NCBI GenBank assembly: GCA_963774745.1
Contig: CAVZGE010000006.1
Coordinates: 1-64,000, forward strand
From: Prado023 sp963774745
Lineage (GTDB): Bacteria > Actinomycetota > Actinomycetes > S36-B12 > CAIYMF01
Direction: 5' to 3'
Length of the DNA: 64,000 nt
The translations under genes were made by a program, and so were the position numbers. Of the stretch, positions 36,101-44,531 are shown one piece after another. The number at the start of each line of letters is the position of its first letter. The stretch's first letter is position 1. Below the pieces are notes generated by a model, which saw only the letters and a program-made list of their open reading frames with translations, was not told the DNA's origin and ran no database searches.

Positions 36101-38133
36101 AGATCGACAACTCGGCGCAGTCGCACGCCGCGCTGCTGCGCACGGTGCACCGCAGCCCGGAGGCCACGGCGATGTACACGACCGACCAGCGGCTGGTGGC
36201 GCTGGCGGTCAGCGCGGATGGTCAGACCCTGGCCGGCCTGGGCAGCGCCGGAACCGTGCACGTGTGGGACCTCGAGACCGGGAGCCGGACGTGGACCGTG
36301 CCCGGCCTGACGGAGATCGAGGTCGTATCACTCGACCTCGGCCCGGACGGTCGGTACCTCGCCGTCGCCGGCATCCCGTTGGATGCCGAGCGGTACGACT
36401 TCCGGAAGCAGCTCATGGTTCTCGACCTGCACCAGACCCCGACGCCGACGGTGCAGACGTGGGGCGGCCCCAGCATCACCGCGGCCCGCTTCACCAGCGA
36501 CGGACGCACAGTGGCCACCGTGGGGAGGGACGGGCTGGTTCGCGAGGTGGATATCCAGACGGGCCGCATGGACGAGGTCAGCGGCGTGAAGCTCCCGATC
36601 TCCGACAACACCACTCTGGACGCGCCCACCGGACGCCGGTTCATGGCTGGCGCCGACCCACTGGCGGCCGGCCGGGTGACTGCGTGGGACGCCGACGACG
36701 GTCGGGTCGTCTGGACCTCCGAGGAGGACAGCGGCACCATCGCCTCGATCAGCCCGGCGGGGACCGCCCTGGTCCTCGCACACGAGACCGGATCGGTGGA
36801 ACACCTCGACCTCGTCACTGGTGCACGCCGAGACGTCCCCTTCGACCCAGCCGTCGAGCTCGTGGATCTCGACTGGGCGCCGGACGGGTCCTCGTTCGCC
36901 GGTGCCACCACCGAGGGCACGGTGACGCTCTGGGACGCCCAGACACTCGAAGCGCGCTCGGTCTTCCGGGGGCACTCGGGCACGGTGAGCCAGGTCGTCC
37001 ACTCCGCCGACGGGGCGAGCCTGTACGCCAGCGGGTTCGACGGAGCAGTCATTGCCTGGGACCTGACCGGTACCCGCGGCATCGTCCGGGAGGCGCGCTC
37101 TCCGACGCCGGTGGAGCCGTTCCGCTACCCGTCCGGCGCCAACGGTGTCCTGGCCGCGAACGGATCCGTGGCCGTGAGCTATCTCGCGGACGGCGCCCTC
37201 GCATTGGTGGACGTGCGTGCCGCAGTCACGTCCGTGGTACCTGTGGAGGTGTCCGGCACTCCCGCGCAGCTCATCATCGACCCGGCAGGGCGCTACGCTG
37301 CCCTGCTCACCGTGCGGTGGCCTGCAAGCCTCGAGGGCGAGATCCAGGTCGTCGATGTCTCGAGCCGACGCCTGCTCCCGAACACCATCCAGCTCACTGC
37401 CGACTTCACAAGTCCCGCTGCATTCACCGGCGACGGCCGCGCGATAGTCACCGCCGACGAGCAGACCGTCCTCGTCTGGGATGCGCGAAGCGGAAAGCCG
37501 GCGGCCGGCAGCGCACGCTACGTGGCCCGGGAGTACGTCGTAGCGGTGGCTCCTGACGCGACCGGACGCATCGTGGCTGTGGGGGTCAGGGGTGGTGGCG
37601 TCGAGGTCGGGGACACGGCAACCGGCGCCCTCGTCACCGCGCTCGTCCCACCAGGTGGGGACAACCTCGCCGTCACCCCCCTGAGCTTCTCACCCGACGG
37701 GAGGTGGCTGGCCGGCGGCTCGGAGAGCGGGCGCGTCGTTGTCTGGGACACCTCGACATGGGACGTCGCCCGAACATGGATGGCGGTACAAGGTGGCAGA
37801 GTCGATTCCCTGGCGTTCACGCCGGACTCCCGCTCCGTCGTGGCTGGTGGCGCGGGTACCGCCTCCGTCTGGAGCGTTGACCCCCGTACCCCAGCCGGCA
37901 TGACCCTGTCCCTGAGTGCACTGCCCTCTCAATCTGACGTCGCCGTGACGACTCTTGACGGGGGTCGGACCGTCGTGACGCTCACCAACGACAAGGGCGT
38001 GCAGCGCTGGGCCATCTCCCCGCAGGCTCTCCTCGAGCACGCCTGCGACCTCGCCGGCCGCAACTTGACCCCAGAAGAATGGACCACCGCGCTGCCCAAC
38101 CTCCCATACGCGCAGACGTGCCCGGGACGATGA
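33148..38133 (+). CDS. BTAD / dual P-loop STAND / WD40 signalling regulator
   Basis: This 1661-residue protein starts at ATG 33148 after CAGGAGGTGAGC. Domains in order: OmpR-like DNA-binding winged helix (about 18-105; RGPQERAVLALLLTAPGRVF), BTAD helical domain (about 110-260), a first AAA/STAND-like NTPase with Walker A GAHGMGKT (about 312) and Walker B VLLVLDDLQ (about 353), a second nSTAND1-type NTPase beginning CPFKGLAFYD (about 515) with Walker A GASGTGKSS (about 556) and Walker B LLVVDQLEEMF (about 613), a single membrane helix (LAAGLAVVLLVALGAGWVAL, about 930-950), and a C-terminal WD40 propeller region of about 600 residues (repeats ending in VHVWDLETG-like strands). AfsR/SARP-type regulators share the N-terminal half. 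An N-terminal DNA-binding domain tethered through a membrane helix to a presumably outside propeller implies a membrane-bound one-component sensor; topology is inferred. Confidence 0.9.
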   Translation: MGGISARPGASSVDAAATFDVLGPLEVRVGTSRLEIRGPQERAVLALLLTAPGRVFSIGEIVAGLWGDRPPGGAENTVMSYVSRLRRGMADGVATTVVTRRPGYLVAIAPHQVDAERFRSLAGRGHRELDAGRPELAAESLREALSLWRGEAYAEFDAPFAVAERGVLEELRVAALEDRVSAGLDIGGGADLIAELEALVGAHPLREGLWAGLMTAFYRSGRQGDALRAYQRARACLVEELGVEPGDELQNVHAMVLAHDPRLLGPAVGSARLRPGLTIGPAFIGRARELGLLDDAYHRATAGSNVRMLITGAHGMGKTRVLAELAQHVQAAGGTVINDPDRLGVDPDPSAAPVLLVLDDLQRCSVADLALLAERLTARVGPALVVAACVWDELAPERAAVMDGLFPGRLPLPPLGAAEITQLVELYVPPPEVAEALEAAEIVATAGVPLQLHAAASRYGERLFSERIGTSAQAIPGPRRRLAQSRAQVADGVAELARLRSLRQAHAGADTARRLCPFKGLAFYDVDDSPYFAGRERLVARLVARVVDAPLLAVVGASGTGKSSVVRAGLVAGIRAGLLPGSERWHVVVTTPARKAPDLPPAGLLGTAPRTLLVVDQLEEMFTVLPSEAQPGYAEWLSAAAERDDVTVVAAIRSDYFARVVVHRRLADLVAANSVLVGAMSAAELRQAIEVPAAVADLHLEPGLAATIAEDVVGEPGGLPLMSTALLALWERGEGRSLSLADYRETGGVATAVARLAEAAYAPMTPIQQTHARRILLRLAEVDDAGEPIRRRVALAELPIDGDPDAGAAFERLATGRLLTVSSTHAEVAHEALLREWPRLRNWLDEDEAGRQLRRHLVPAAAAWQSAARDPGELYRGQRLTAALDFMADHGGDLTDRERDFLRAGRDAAEAEAAAHRRSQRRLRSLAAGLAVVLLVALGAGWVALDRRNESARLAVEADVRALRAGALSEDRWDLALLYAAQAYEIDNSAQSHAALLRTVHRSPEATAMYTTDQRLVALAVSADGQTLAGLGSAGTVHVWDLETGSRTWTVPGLTEIEVVSLDLGPDGRYLAVAGIPLDAERYDFRKQLMVLDLHQTPTPTVQTWGGPSITAARFTSDGRTVATVGRDGLVREVDIQTGRMDEVSGVKLPISDNTTLDAPTGRRFMAGADPLAAGRVTAWDADDGRVVWTSEEDSGTIASISPAGTALVLAHETGSVEHLDLVTGARRDVPFDPAVELVDLDWAPDGSSFAGATTEGTVTLWDAQTLEARSVFRGHSGTVSQVVHSADGASLYASGFDGAVIAWDLTGTRGIVREARSPTPVEPFRYPSGANGVLAANGSVAVSYLADGALALVDVRAAVTSVVPVEVSGTPAQLIIDPAGRYAALLTVRWPASLEGEIQVVDVSSRRLLPNTIQLTADFTSPAAFTGDGRAIVTADEQTVLVWDARSGKPAAGSARYVAREYVVAVAPDATGRIVAVGVRGGGVEVGDTATGALVTALVPPGGDNLAVTPLSFSPDGRWLAGGSESGRVVVWDTSTWDVARTWMAVQGGRVDSLAFTPDSRSVVAGGAGTASVWSVDPRTPAGMTLSLSALPSQSDVAVTTLDGGRTVVTLTNDKGVQRWAISPQALLEHACDLAGRNLTPEEWTTALPNLPYAQTCPGR

Positions 38134-38300
38134 GAGCCCGAGCCCGGGGCCCATCGTCCGGCGCACCCATTTCCGTCGCAGGACGAACCGAGGCCTACCG
38201 ATAGGCCTACCGGGGCGCTGGGAGGAGGGTCCCGAGGGCTCACTGACCCCCGGGGTGCTTGTTGCTGGTCCTGATCGCCAAGGTTTGGGCCGTTGCAGCC

Positions 38301-38453
38301 CAACACGACGCGGTGTCACACCACGTCCATGGGCGCAACTGTGGTCGGCCGTTCCCCTGTCTCCTCTCACCCAGCGTGACCACGGCTTGACCGGCCGGCA
38401 CCCGAGATGAATCTGGCCGTCATCTGTCGGACTGGGGTGTGATTAGTGACTCT
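38301..38453 (+). repeat. Interspersed repeat, copy 6
   Basis: Part A from CAACACGACGCGGTGT through CACCACGTCCATGGGCGCAA and CTCACCCAGCGTGACCACGG to GAATCTGGCCGTCAT, then the junction CTGTCGGACTGGGGTGTGA. Part B is absent. This copy shows what the IS110-interrupted copy at 18400 looked like before insertion. The rest of the gap 38134-38750 holds no gene. Confidence 0.85.
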
Positions 38454-38753
38454 CTGTAGTCGACTTGGACGGGAGATGCCCGGCGGAGTTGGCCTGGGTG
38501 CCGCGCCGGGTGTGCGTCGTGGCCGGGGGGCGACGCCGCGACCACTGCTGGCGACCATTCGGGCGGGCACGGTCACGGACCTGGTTGTTTGCGAGCCGAC
38601 GGTCCGCCGCCCTTGTGCCCTGATGGGTCGCCACGTGCACACCGTCGATTGTCGTGAAGGCCGCGGCCGGCTCTCGGCGCGAAGAGAACGCCACAACCTG
38701 GCACGAATCCGGCGGTGGGAACGTCGGCGACCAGGGATGGCGCCCCAAGGCCC

Positions 38754-38809
38754 TTGACAACGGATGAACGGCAGCATCATTCTGAGGGAGCGCTCTCTTG
38801 CGCTCCCTC
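38754..38809 (+). promoter_or_regulatory. Promoter-like TTGACA followed by a perfect leader hairpin
   Basis: TTGACA lies at 38754-38759; the -10 about 17 bp later is weak. Then GAGGGAGCGC (38784-38793) pairs perfectly with GCGCTCCCTC (38800-38809) across a 6-nt loop, about 95 nt before the next start. It may be an attenuator, an mRNA-stabilising leader or a terminator. The bases 38810-38900 may continue a structured leader, but match no riboswitch class I can name. Confidence 0.45.
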
Positions 38810-38902
38810 CTCCGGTGAAGGGAAAGCCCTACCGCCTCCTCACGTAGGTGACGGCTGCCCTGACACTGGCGGGGGTCCGGTACTCACGTTGGAGGATTGC
38901 CC

Positions 38903-40996
38903 GTGCGACCACGCCATATAGATCCACTGCGACTATCCGGGGGCTCGATACAGGGGGTGATCCGGCTTCGTCGGGGGCTGTTGGCCGGCGCGTTGGCGCT
39001 GGTCACCATGGCAGGCACCGGAACGGCAACCGGGATGGCCTCGGCCGGGGCCACCGCCGGTGGGGCGGTTGGGGTGGCGCAGGTCACGAAGACCACTCCG
39101 TCGGTCCCGGACTTCGGTGCCAATGTCAAGGTCTTCGGCCCGAGCACGCCGACGGCCGAGATCGAGGCGACCGTCAACGGGGTGTGGGAGCAACAGTTCA
39201 CCAACGAGATGGGCCCCAAGCGCTACGCCTTCTACTTCCTGCCGGGCCAGTACGGCAGCGCTGAGGATCCCTTGCAGATCAAGGTCGGCTACTACACCGA
39301 GGTCGCGGGTCTGGGCGCCTCGCCCAGCGATGTGCAGATCAACGGGAAGATCGAGGCCTTCAACCGCTGCTACTACAAAGACGGCACACCGGCACCGACC
39401 CCGCCACCGCCCCATGACCCGGAAACCTCGGGGGTGTCCTGCTTCGCGCTCAACAACTTCTGGCGGTCCCTGTCCAATCTCACACTCACCGTGAACGGTG
39501 CCGGCCAGGAAGGATGCACGTCGACGGCGAACTTCTGGGCGGTCTCGCAAGCCGTCTCCCTGCGCCGGGTAGAGGTCAAGGGCGGCAATCTCAGCCTCAT
39601 GGACTACTGCACGAACCCCGCGTTCGCCAGCGGAGGCTTCACGGCCGATTCGCGAGCTGGGGTCGTGATCAACGGCTCCCAGCAGCAGTGGTACGCCCGG
39701 AACTCGGAGGTGGGCGTCTGGACGAATGCCGTCTGGAACCAGGTCTTCTCCGGAATGAGCTTCACCGACCCCGCGGCGGCACCGAATGACGCTTCCTACC
39801 CCGACCCCCCGTACACGGTGCTGGAGAAGACGCCCCTGAGCCGGGAGAAGCCGTACCTGTTCGTCGATGCCAAGGGCGCCTACCAGGTGCGAGTCCCTTC
39901 GGCGCGGACGAATACGACCGGCCTTAGCTGGGCGACCGGCATGACACCGGGCCGCACGATCCCGCTCGCGGACTTCTACGTCGCACGTCCGGGTGATTCG
40001 GTCCAGATGATCAACAACCAGCTCGCTCGGGGCCAGCACCTGATCCTCACCCCCGGCGTCTACGAGGTGGCACGCAGCATCTCGGTCAAGCGTGCCGACA
40101 CCGTCGTGCTGGGCATGGGTCTGGCGACCCTGAAAGCGGTCAACGGCGCCACGCCGATGACGATCGCCGACAAGCCCGGGATCATCCTGGCCGGGGTGAC
40201 CATCGACGCGGGCGAAGTCGAGTCGCCGGTGCTCCTGCAGGTCGGCAAGCCCAACGGGAACAACGGCGTTGCGAACAACAGGCCGATGAACCCGACCACG
40301 TTGTCCGATGTGTACTTCCGGGTCGGCGGCCCGTACATCGGCAAGGCTGACGTGACGCTCGAGGTCAACAGCGACAACGTCCTGATCGACCACACCTGGG
40401 TATGGCGGGCCGACCACGGCATCGAGGGCTTTACGAAGGGTGTCAACGGAGACACGGACCGGTGGGCGACCAACATCGGTCGCAACGGGCTCATCGTCAA
40501 CGGCGATAACGTCACCGCAACGGGTCTGTTCGTCGAGCACTTCCAGGAGTACAACACGATCTGGAATGGCGAGAACGGCCGCGTCCTGTTGTACCAGAAC
40601 GAGCTGCCGTACGACCCGCCAACCCAGGCGGACTGGACGCAGCCGGATGGAACACTCGGCTGGGCCGGGTACAAGGTCGGCGACAACGTCAAGGAGCACC
40701 GACTCTGGGGCGGCGGGGTCTACGTGTTCAACCAGAACAACCCCGCTATCGTGACCGAGAACGGCTACGAGGTCCCCGACGCGCCGGGGGTGGTGTTGAC
40801 CCACGTCATGACGAAGAACCTCAGTGGCCCGGGCACCATCAACGCGGTGGTGAACGGGTTCGGTGACAAGGTCGACGGGATCCTGCCGTGCGTCAAACCC
40901 GGGGATCCAGCGAACTGTGGCCCCGACAAGGCGCAGTACGAGCCGCCGAGCTACGTGATCAGCTACAGCAACGGCGTCCCGGTCCCTGTTCCCTGA
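38903..40996 (+). CDS. Secreted right-handed beta-helix protein (GH55/pectate-lyase-like fold)
   Basis: This 697-residue protein starts at GTG 38903, which GGAGGA precedes by about 6 nt; GTG 38957 (IRLRRGLLAGALALVTMAGT) is an alternative giving a normal-length signal peptide. The mature protein has two beta-helix-like halves: FGPSTPTAEIEATVNGVWEQ and FYFLPGQYG near the start, and a repeated QMINNQLARGQHLILTPGVY / VVLGMGLATLKAVNGATP / VLIDHTWVWRADHG pattern later, typical of pectate-lyase-fold or GH55-like glucan hydrolases. Many actinobacterial relatives carry uninformative names. It is most likely an extracellular polysaccharide-active or binding protein; the catalytic residues are not certain. 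It is followed by a strong terminator. Confidence 0.75.
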   Translation: MRPRHIDPLRLSGGSIQGVIRLRRGLLAGALALVTMAGTGTATGMASAGATAGGAVGVAQVTKTTPSVPDFGANVKVFGPSTPTAEIEATVNGVWEQQFTNEMGPKRYAFYFLPGQYGSAEDPLQIKVGYYTEVAGLGASPSDVQINGKIEAFNRCYYKDGTPAPTPPPPHDPETSGVSCFALNNFWRSLSNLTLTVNGAGQEGCTSTANFWAVSQAVSLRRVEVKGGNLSLMDYCTNPAFASGGFTADSRAGVVINGSQQQWYARNSEVGVWTNAVWNQVFSGMSFTDPAAAPNDASYPDPPYTVLEKTPLSREKPYLFVDAKGAYQVRVPSARTNTTGLSWATGMTPGRTIPLADFYVARPGDSVQMINNQLARGQHLILTPGVYEVARSISVKRADTVVLGMGLATLKAVNGATPMTIADKPGIILAGVTIDAGEVESPVLLQVGKPNGNNGVANNRPMNPTTLSDVYFRVGGPYIGKADVTLEVNSDNVLIDHTWVWRADHGIEGFTKGVNGDTDRWATNIGRNGLIVNGDNVTATGLFVEHFQEYNTIWNGENGRVLLYQNELPYDPPTQADWTQPDGTLGWAGYKVGDNVKEHRLWGGGVYVFNQNNPAIVTENGYEVPDAPGVVLTHVMTKNLSGPGTINAVVNGFGDKVDGILPCVKPGDPANCGPDKAQYEPPSYVISYSNGVPVPVP

Positions 40997-41020
40997 GGTT
41001 GACGCTCGAGCAACAGCACA

Positions 41021-41055
41021 CTGGCCCGCATCCCGATTTCCGGGGTGCGGGCCAG
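41021..41055 (+). terminator. Terminator of the beta-helix gene
   Basis: CTGGCCCGCA pairs exactly with TGCGGGCCAG, with an inner CCCG/CGGG, starting 25 nt after the stop codon. Confidence 0.75.
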
Positions 41056-41098
41056 AGCCCGTAGCGGGGGCGGCGAAGTTGCATTCCGAAGCCTTTGG

Positions 41099-41352
41099 CG
41101 GCCAACGTACAACGCGGTGTTTCACCACGTACATGGATGCGACTGTGGTCGGCCGTTCACTGCGCAGCTACCCAGCGTGACCAGGCGGGGGCGGCCCACA
41201 CCTGAGGTTCGTCTATCCTCTGAAGCTGTCGATTAAGGTGCTTCCGGGGCTCGATTGGTCACTCAATGTGACTGGCGAGGGCCTGGCCAGCCCTCCCGTT
41301 GAGGGGCAATGCAGAGTCACCCGGGCGCTGCACTTCAGCCCAGAAGGACGCG
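41099..41352 (+). repeat. Interspersed repeat, copy 7 (long form)
   Basis: Part A: CAACGCGGTGTTTCACCACG, GTGGTCGGCCGTTCACTG, ACCCAGCGTGACCAGG. Part B: CTTCCGGGGCTCGATTGG, GTCACTCAATGTGACTGG, CCAGCCCTCCCGTTGAGG, and the tail GCCCAGAAGGACGCGGC. It ends about 90 bp before a kinase start. The rest of 40997-41441 holds only the terminator above. Confidence 0.88.
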
Positions 41353-41427
41353 GCGGCAACTGGGGTGCGAACATGCCTCTGAGCCCACGACGCTGCGGGA
41401 GAGCCGACATCGTCTGGTTAGGCGTCC

Positions 41428-41433
41428 TACGCT
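41428..41433 (+). promoter_or_regulatory. -10 box of a leaderless transcript
   Basis: TACGCT ends 8 nt before ATG 41442, with no ribosome-binding site. Confidence 0.45.
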
Positions 41434-41441
41434 CTGGGGCG

Positions 41442-42857
41442 ATGATGCACGTGCGCCGGGTCCGGGTGCTCCTCGTCGCGGTGTGTGCTGCGGGTGGGCT
41501 TGTGGCGGTGTGGCGGCTCCGGGGTGCGGGTGCCGCCCCAGGAGTGTGGGTGCCGGACCTGGCTGTGGGGTGGGCGTTCCTCGCCTCTGGGCACGTGATC
41601 GGTGACCGTCGGGACGGGTGGCGGCAGGGGGTGTTGGTCGCTGCGGTGGGGGTGGCGTGGTTCCTGGCCGACCTCGTCCCGGATCTGACCTTCCTCTACC
41701 GCGCCGTGCTCTGCCACGCGGCGTTGGCGATGCCGCGTGGCCGGGTCGCCTCGGCCCCTGGTCGTGTGGTCGTGATGGCCGGGTACGCGGTCTCGGTGGT
41801 GCCGGCCCTAGCCGCGAACGAAGTTGTGGCCCTGGCCCTGGCCGGTGCGGTGGTCCTGGTGTCTTGGTGGGCGGGTGGGGTGGCTCGTGAGGCGGGGTTG
41901 GTCGTCGGTGCGCTGCTGGGTCTGGTCGCCGTTGCGCACCTCGTGGCCCCGGATCGGGCCGATTCAAACTTGCTGCTGGTGTACGGGGCCGCGCTCATTG
42001 GGGTCGCCTTGGCGCTGGCGATGATGCACGAACCCGCCGCGCGGGGGATGGGAGTCACCGATCTGGTCGTCGAAATGGGGCCGCAGGATGCGTTGGCCGA
42101 CCTCGGGCGCCGCGATCCCACGGTGCGTGATGATCCGGCTTTTGTCGCGGCGGTCGTGGCGGCGGACCGACTGCTGGCGGCCAATACCCGGCTGACCGCC
42201 GATCTTCAGCGCAGCATCGACGACGTGGCCGCCAGCCGCAGCCGGTTGGTCACCGCGCAGGACACGCAGCGCGCAGCCTTGGAGGACCGGCTCCAGAGCG
42301 GCCCCGCGGGGCGGTTGGACCACGTCGCCGCGGTCTTGGCGACACAGTCCAGCGACGTCACTGGTGCCGCTGAGGGACTCGGCGCGGCCCGGCTGCTGGT
42401 GGGGCAGGCTCGGGCCGATCTGACCCGGATCGCCCAGGGCCTGTATCCGGCGGCCGTCGCCGACGGGAGCTTGGAGTCGGGCTTGCACTCGATCGCGGCC
42501 GACAGCCCGGTACCGGTGGACCTGGACCTGCAGGTCACCCGGGTGGCTCCACAGGTCGCGGCCACCGCCTTCTTCGTGGCCGCGGAAGCGGTGGCCAACG
42601 CCGTCCGGCATGCCGCACCGAGCCGGCTGTCGATCTCGGTGCGTCGGATGGACGATTACCCGGGCGGCCAGATGTGTGTGGAGGTGATAGATGACGGAGG
42701 GGGTGGGGCTGACCCCACCGCGGGTACAGGGCTGCTGGGGCTGGCCGACCGGGTCGCCGCGGCCGGCGGGCAACTCGAGGTCGACAGCGTTCCGGGGCGG
42801 GGGACCCGGGTGACCGCGTGGTTGCCGGAATCGGGCCCGTTCAGCGCAGCGGGGTGA
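41442..42857 (+). CDS. Histidine-kinase-like protein lacking the phospho-acceptor His
   Basis: This 471-residue protein starts at ATG 41442 (ATG 41445 is alternative) after a -10 box. About six N-terminal membrane helices (VLLVAVCAAGGLVAVW; GVLVAAVGVAWFLADL; VVALALAGAVVLVSWWAGG; LLLVYGAALIGVALALAM) lead to a cytoplasmic helix SRSRLVTAQDTQRAALEDRL. In this kinase class that helix normally continues DLHDG; here it reads DRLQSG, with Gln (residue 285) where His should be. The HATPase domain is intact (VAAEAVANAVRHAAPSR with Asn386; VIDDGGGG; GTGLLGLADRVAAAGGQL). It therefore should bind ATP but cannot accept phosphate at the usual site. It has no response regulator of its own. Its 3' end overlaps the convergent gene by 17 bp. 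It may work with the complementary kinase at 45182. Confidence 0.88.
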   Translation: MMHVRRVRVLLVAVCAAGGLVAVWRLRGAGAAPGVWVPDLAVGWAFLASGHVIGDRRDGWRQGVLVAAVGVAWFLADLVPDLTFLYRAVLCHAALAMPRGRVASAPGRVVVMAGYAVSVVPALAANEVVALALAGAVVLVSWWAGGVAREAGLVVGALLGLVAVAHLVAPDRADSNLLLVYGAALIGVALALAMMHEPAARGMGVTDLVVEMGPQDALADLGRRDPTVRDDPAFVAAVVAADRLLAANTRLTADLQRSIDDVAASRSRLVTAQDTQRAALEDRLQSGPAGRLDHVAAVLATQSSDVTGAAEGLGAARLLVGQARADLTRIAQGLYPAAVADGSLESGLHSIAADSPVPVDLDLQVTRVAPQVAATAFFVAAEAVANAVRHAAPSRLSISVRRMDDYPGGQMCVEVIDDGGGGADPTAGTGLLGLADRVAAAGGQLEVDSVPGRGTRVTAWLPESGPFSAAG

Positions 42858-44337
42858 ACGGCTCGGTGAACCACAGAGCCGTGTCGAGCAGGAGTGCGTT
42901 CAGGCCCGGCTGGGGTCGGGTGAACCGCAGGGTGCCGTCGGGTGCCACCGACCAGGTGGCGACCCACAGAACGTTCGCGCTGGTCGGGTGGGATCCGGCC
43001 TGCTTGTTGATGATCATGGCCTTGTCGCCGCGGACCGAGATCCAGAACTCGTCGCGGGGCTCGGCAATCGTGTTGTCGGCGACCTGCTGGTAGGACATCT
43101 GCCCGTCGGCGATCGTCCAGGTGTAGGTCCCGCGGGTTTGCTCCCGCTGCGCCTGCGTGGCACCGAGGGCGTTCAGGTCGTCGTCGGTCACCTCGACGCG
43201 GTATTGGCCGTCGAACGGCCCGGGTTCGGAGGACAGTGGCCACGGCTCCTGGGCTTGATCGGTCAGCGGTGTCCCACACGCCGCGACGGGGGCGGACTGC
43301 GGGTCGCCGGCAAGCGCGTCGTGGATGCCGGCGATCGCGTCCCGGGTGGCGGGGTCATCCTGCAGGGCTGACACGTAGGGGACGACCAGCTCGCGCAGTG
43401 CCTCGCGCTGAGCCTCGGTCGCAAGCACGACCTGGCCGCCGTCCTGGCAGTACTGGGCCGCTGCTTCCACGTCCTGGGGGACGTTGGCGATCGCGGTGGT
43501 GAGGGCTTGAGCGGCGGCCCGGTCGAGCAGGTCGCGCTGGTCTCCGGTCAACCGGTCGAGGGCTTCGGAGTTGGCGAAGAGAACGTTCATCCGCGGGAAG
43601 AACGCCACGTTGCCGGTGCCGATCGCCGGGCGGCCGAGCACGGCCCCGGCGAGGCCGAACGAGGACTCAACGATGTCGATGGTCCCGTCGTCCATCTTGG
43701 CTACGAACTCGGCCTGGTCCCACCACGCCGGCTTGGCCCCCAGGGCTTCGAAGACCGAGAAGGTCTCCTCAGAGGGTGCGGAGCGAATGACCGCCCCGGC
43801 GTAGTCCTCCGGGCCCAAGACCGACTCGCTCACTCCGAAGGGGTGGCGGATGGTCTCGGGCAGCAGGGCCAGTCCGGTCAGCCCCGCGGTCGTGAGCCCT
43901 GCAAGCATCGGGGCGGTAACGGCGCCTGTTCGGGCGACCGCCGCTGCCCCGGCGTCGGTCTCGATCAGGAACGGCACAGTCAGGGCCCGCAGCGAGGTGA
44001 CGCCCTCTGAGGAGAACGCCCGTGCGGCCGCCAGTCCCAGGTCGACGCCCCCGGCTTGCACCGCCTGGATGGTCGCCTGGTCCGGGCCCACGCCAAGGGG
44101 ATCCTTCACTGCGAATGTGGGCTCCACCGTGATCCGTCCTTGGGACATCTGGTCGACGGCGCTGACGAACGCGGTGAGCTGGGCACCGGAGGGCCGGTCG
44201 GCACCCTCAGGGGAGACAGCGGTGAGCACGACCGGGGTGACCTGTCCGCCGGCCTTGTCGAGGCTGCCCGGTGATGACCCCGAGCAGCCTGCCAAACACA
44301 CGCTCAGGGCCACGATCGTGGCTGTCGCGATCCTCAT
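42841..44337 (-). CDS. TRAP-type substrate-binding lipoprotein, orphan
   Basis: This 498-residue protein starts at ATG 44337 after GGAGGTGACC. The lipobox is LSVCLAGCSG, so it is anchored outside. The body matches DctP-like TRAP binding proteins (VDLGLAAARAFSSEGVTSLR; FLIETDAGAAAVARTG; ALGAKPAWWDQAEFVAKMDD; TIDIVESSFGLAGAVLGRP), which bind organic acids. A C-terminal extension of about 120 residues (YRVEVTDDDLNALGATQAQR; YTWTIADGQMSYQQVADNTI) is not part of the usual family. No TRAP membrane subunits are nearby. Position between two kinases suggests a ligand-sensing role rather than transport; that is inference. Confidence 0.82.
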   Translation of the reverse strand: MRIATATIVALSVCLAGCSGSSPGSLDKAGGQVTPVVLTAVSPEGADRPSGAQLTAFVSAVDQMSQGRITVEPTFAVKDPLGVGPDQATIQAVQAGGVDLGLAAARAFSSEGVTSLRALTVPFLIETDAGAAAVARTGAVTAPMLAGLTTAGLTGLALLPETIRHPFGVSESVLGPEDYAGAVIRSAPSEETFSVFEALGAKPAWWDQAEFVAKMDDGTIDIVESSFGLAGAVLGRPAIGTGNVAFFPRMNVLFANSEALDRLTGDQRDLLDRAAAQALTTAIANVPQDVEAAAQYCQDGGQVVLATEAQREALRELVVPYVSALQDDPATRDAIAGIHDALAGDPQSAPVAACGTPLTDQAQEPWPLSSEPGPFDGQYRVEVTDDDLNALGATQAQREQTRGTYTWTIADGQMSYQQVADNTIAEPRDEFWISVRGDKAMIINKQAGSHPTSANVLWVATWSVAPDGTLRFTRPQPGLNALLLDTALWFTEPFTPLR

Positions 44338-44531
44338 GGGGTCACCTCCGCGTCGGCGTCTGGATTCGCGACGGTACGCCACCGACAGCGCTGGGGGAAT
44401 CCGTGGAAACCCCACCTTTCAGGGGTCCAGGAGTGTGGCTTGCCCTGATGTGCCCGTCATCGGCCTGGTCCTTCACTTGAGGTCACAGGGCGGCCACATC
44501 GACCGTCCCCCGACAGCAAGGGAGCACCCTC

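Noticed and set aside
38810..38900. Possible riboswitch (c-di-AMP or similar) before a secreted protein
   Set aside because: I could not match the conserved core of any class; kept only as an unassigned leader.
38933..41134. 733-codon frame antisense to the beta-helix gene
   Set aside because: Composition typical of antisense frames in GC-rich DNA and no recognisable motif; the plus-strand gene has a signal peptide and known fold.
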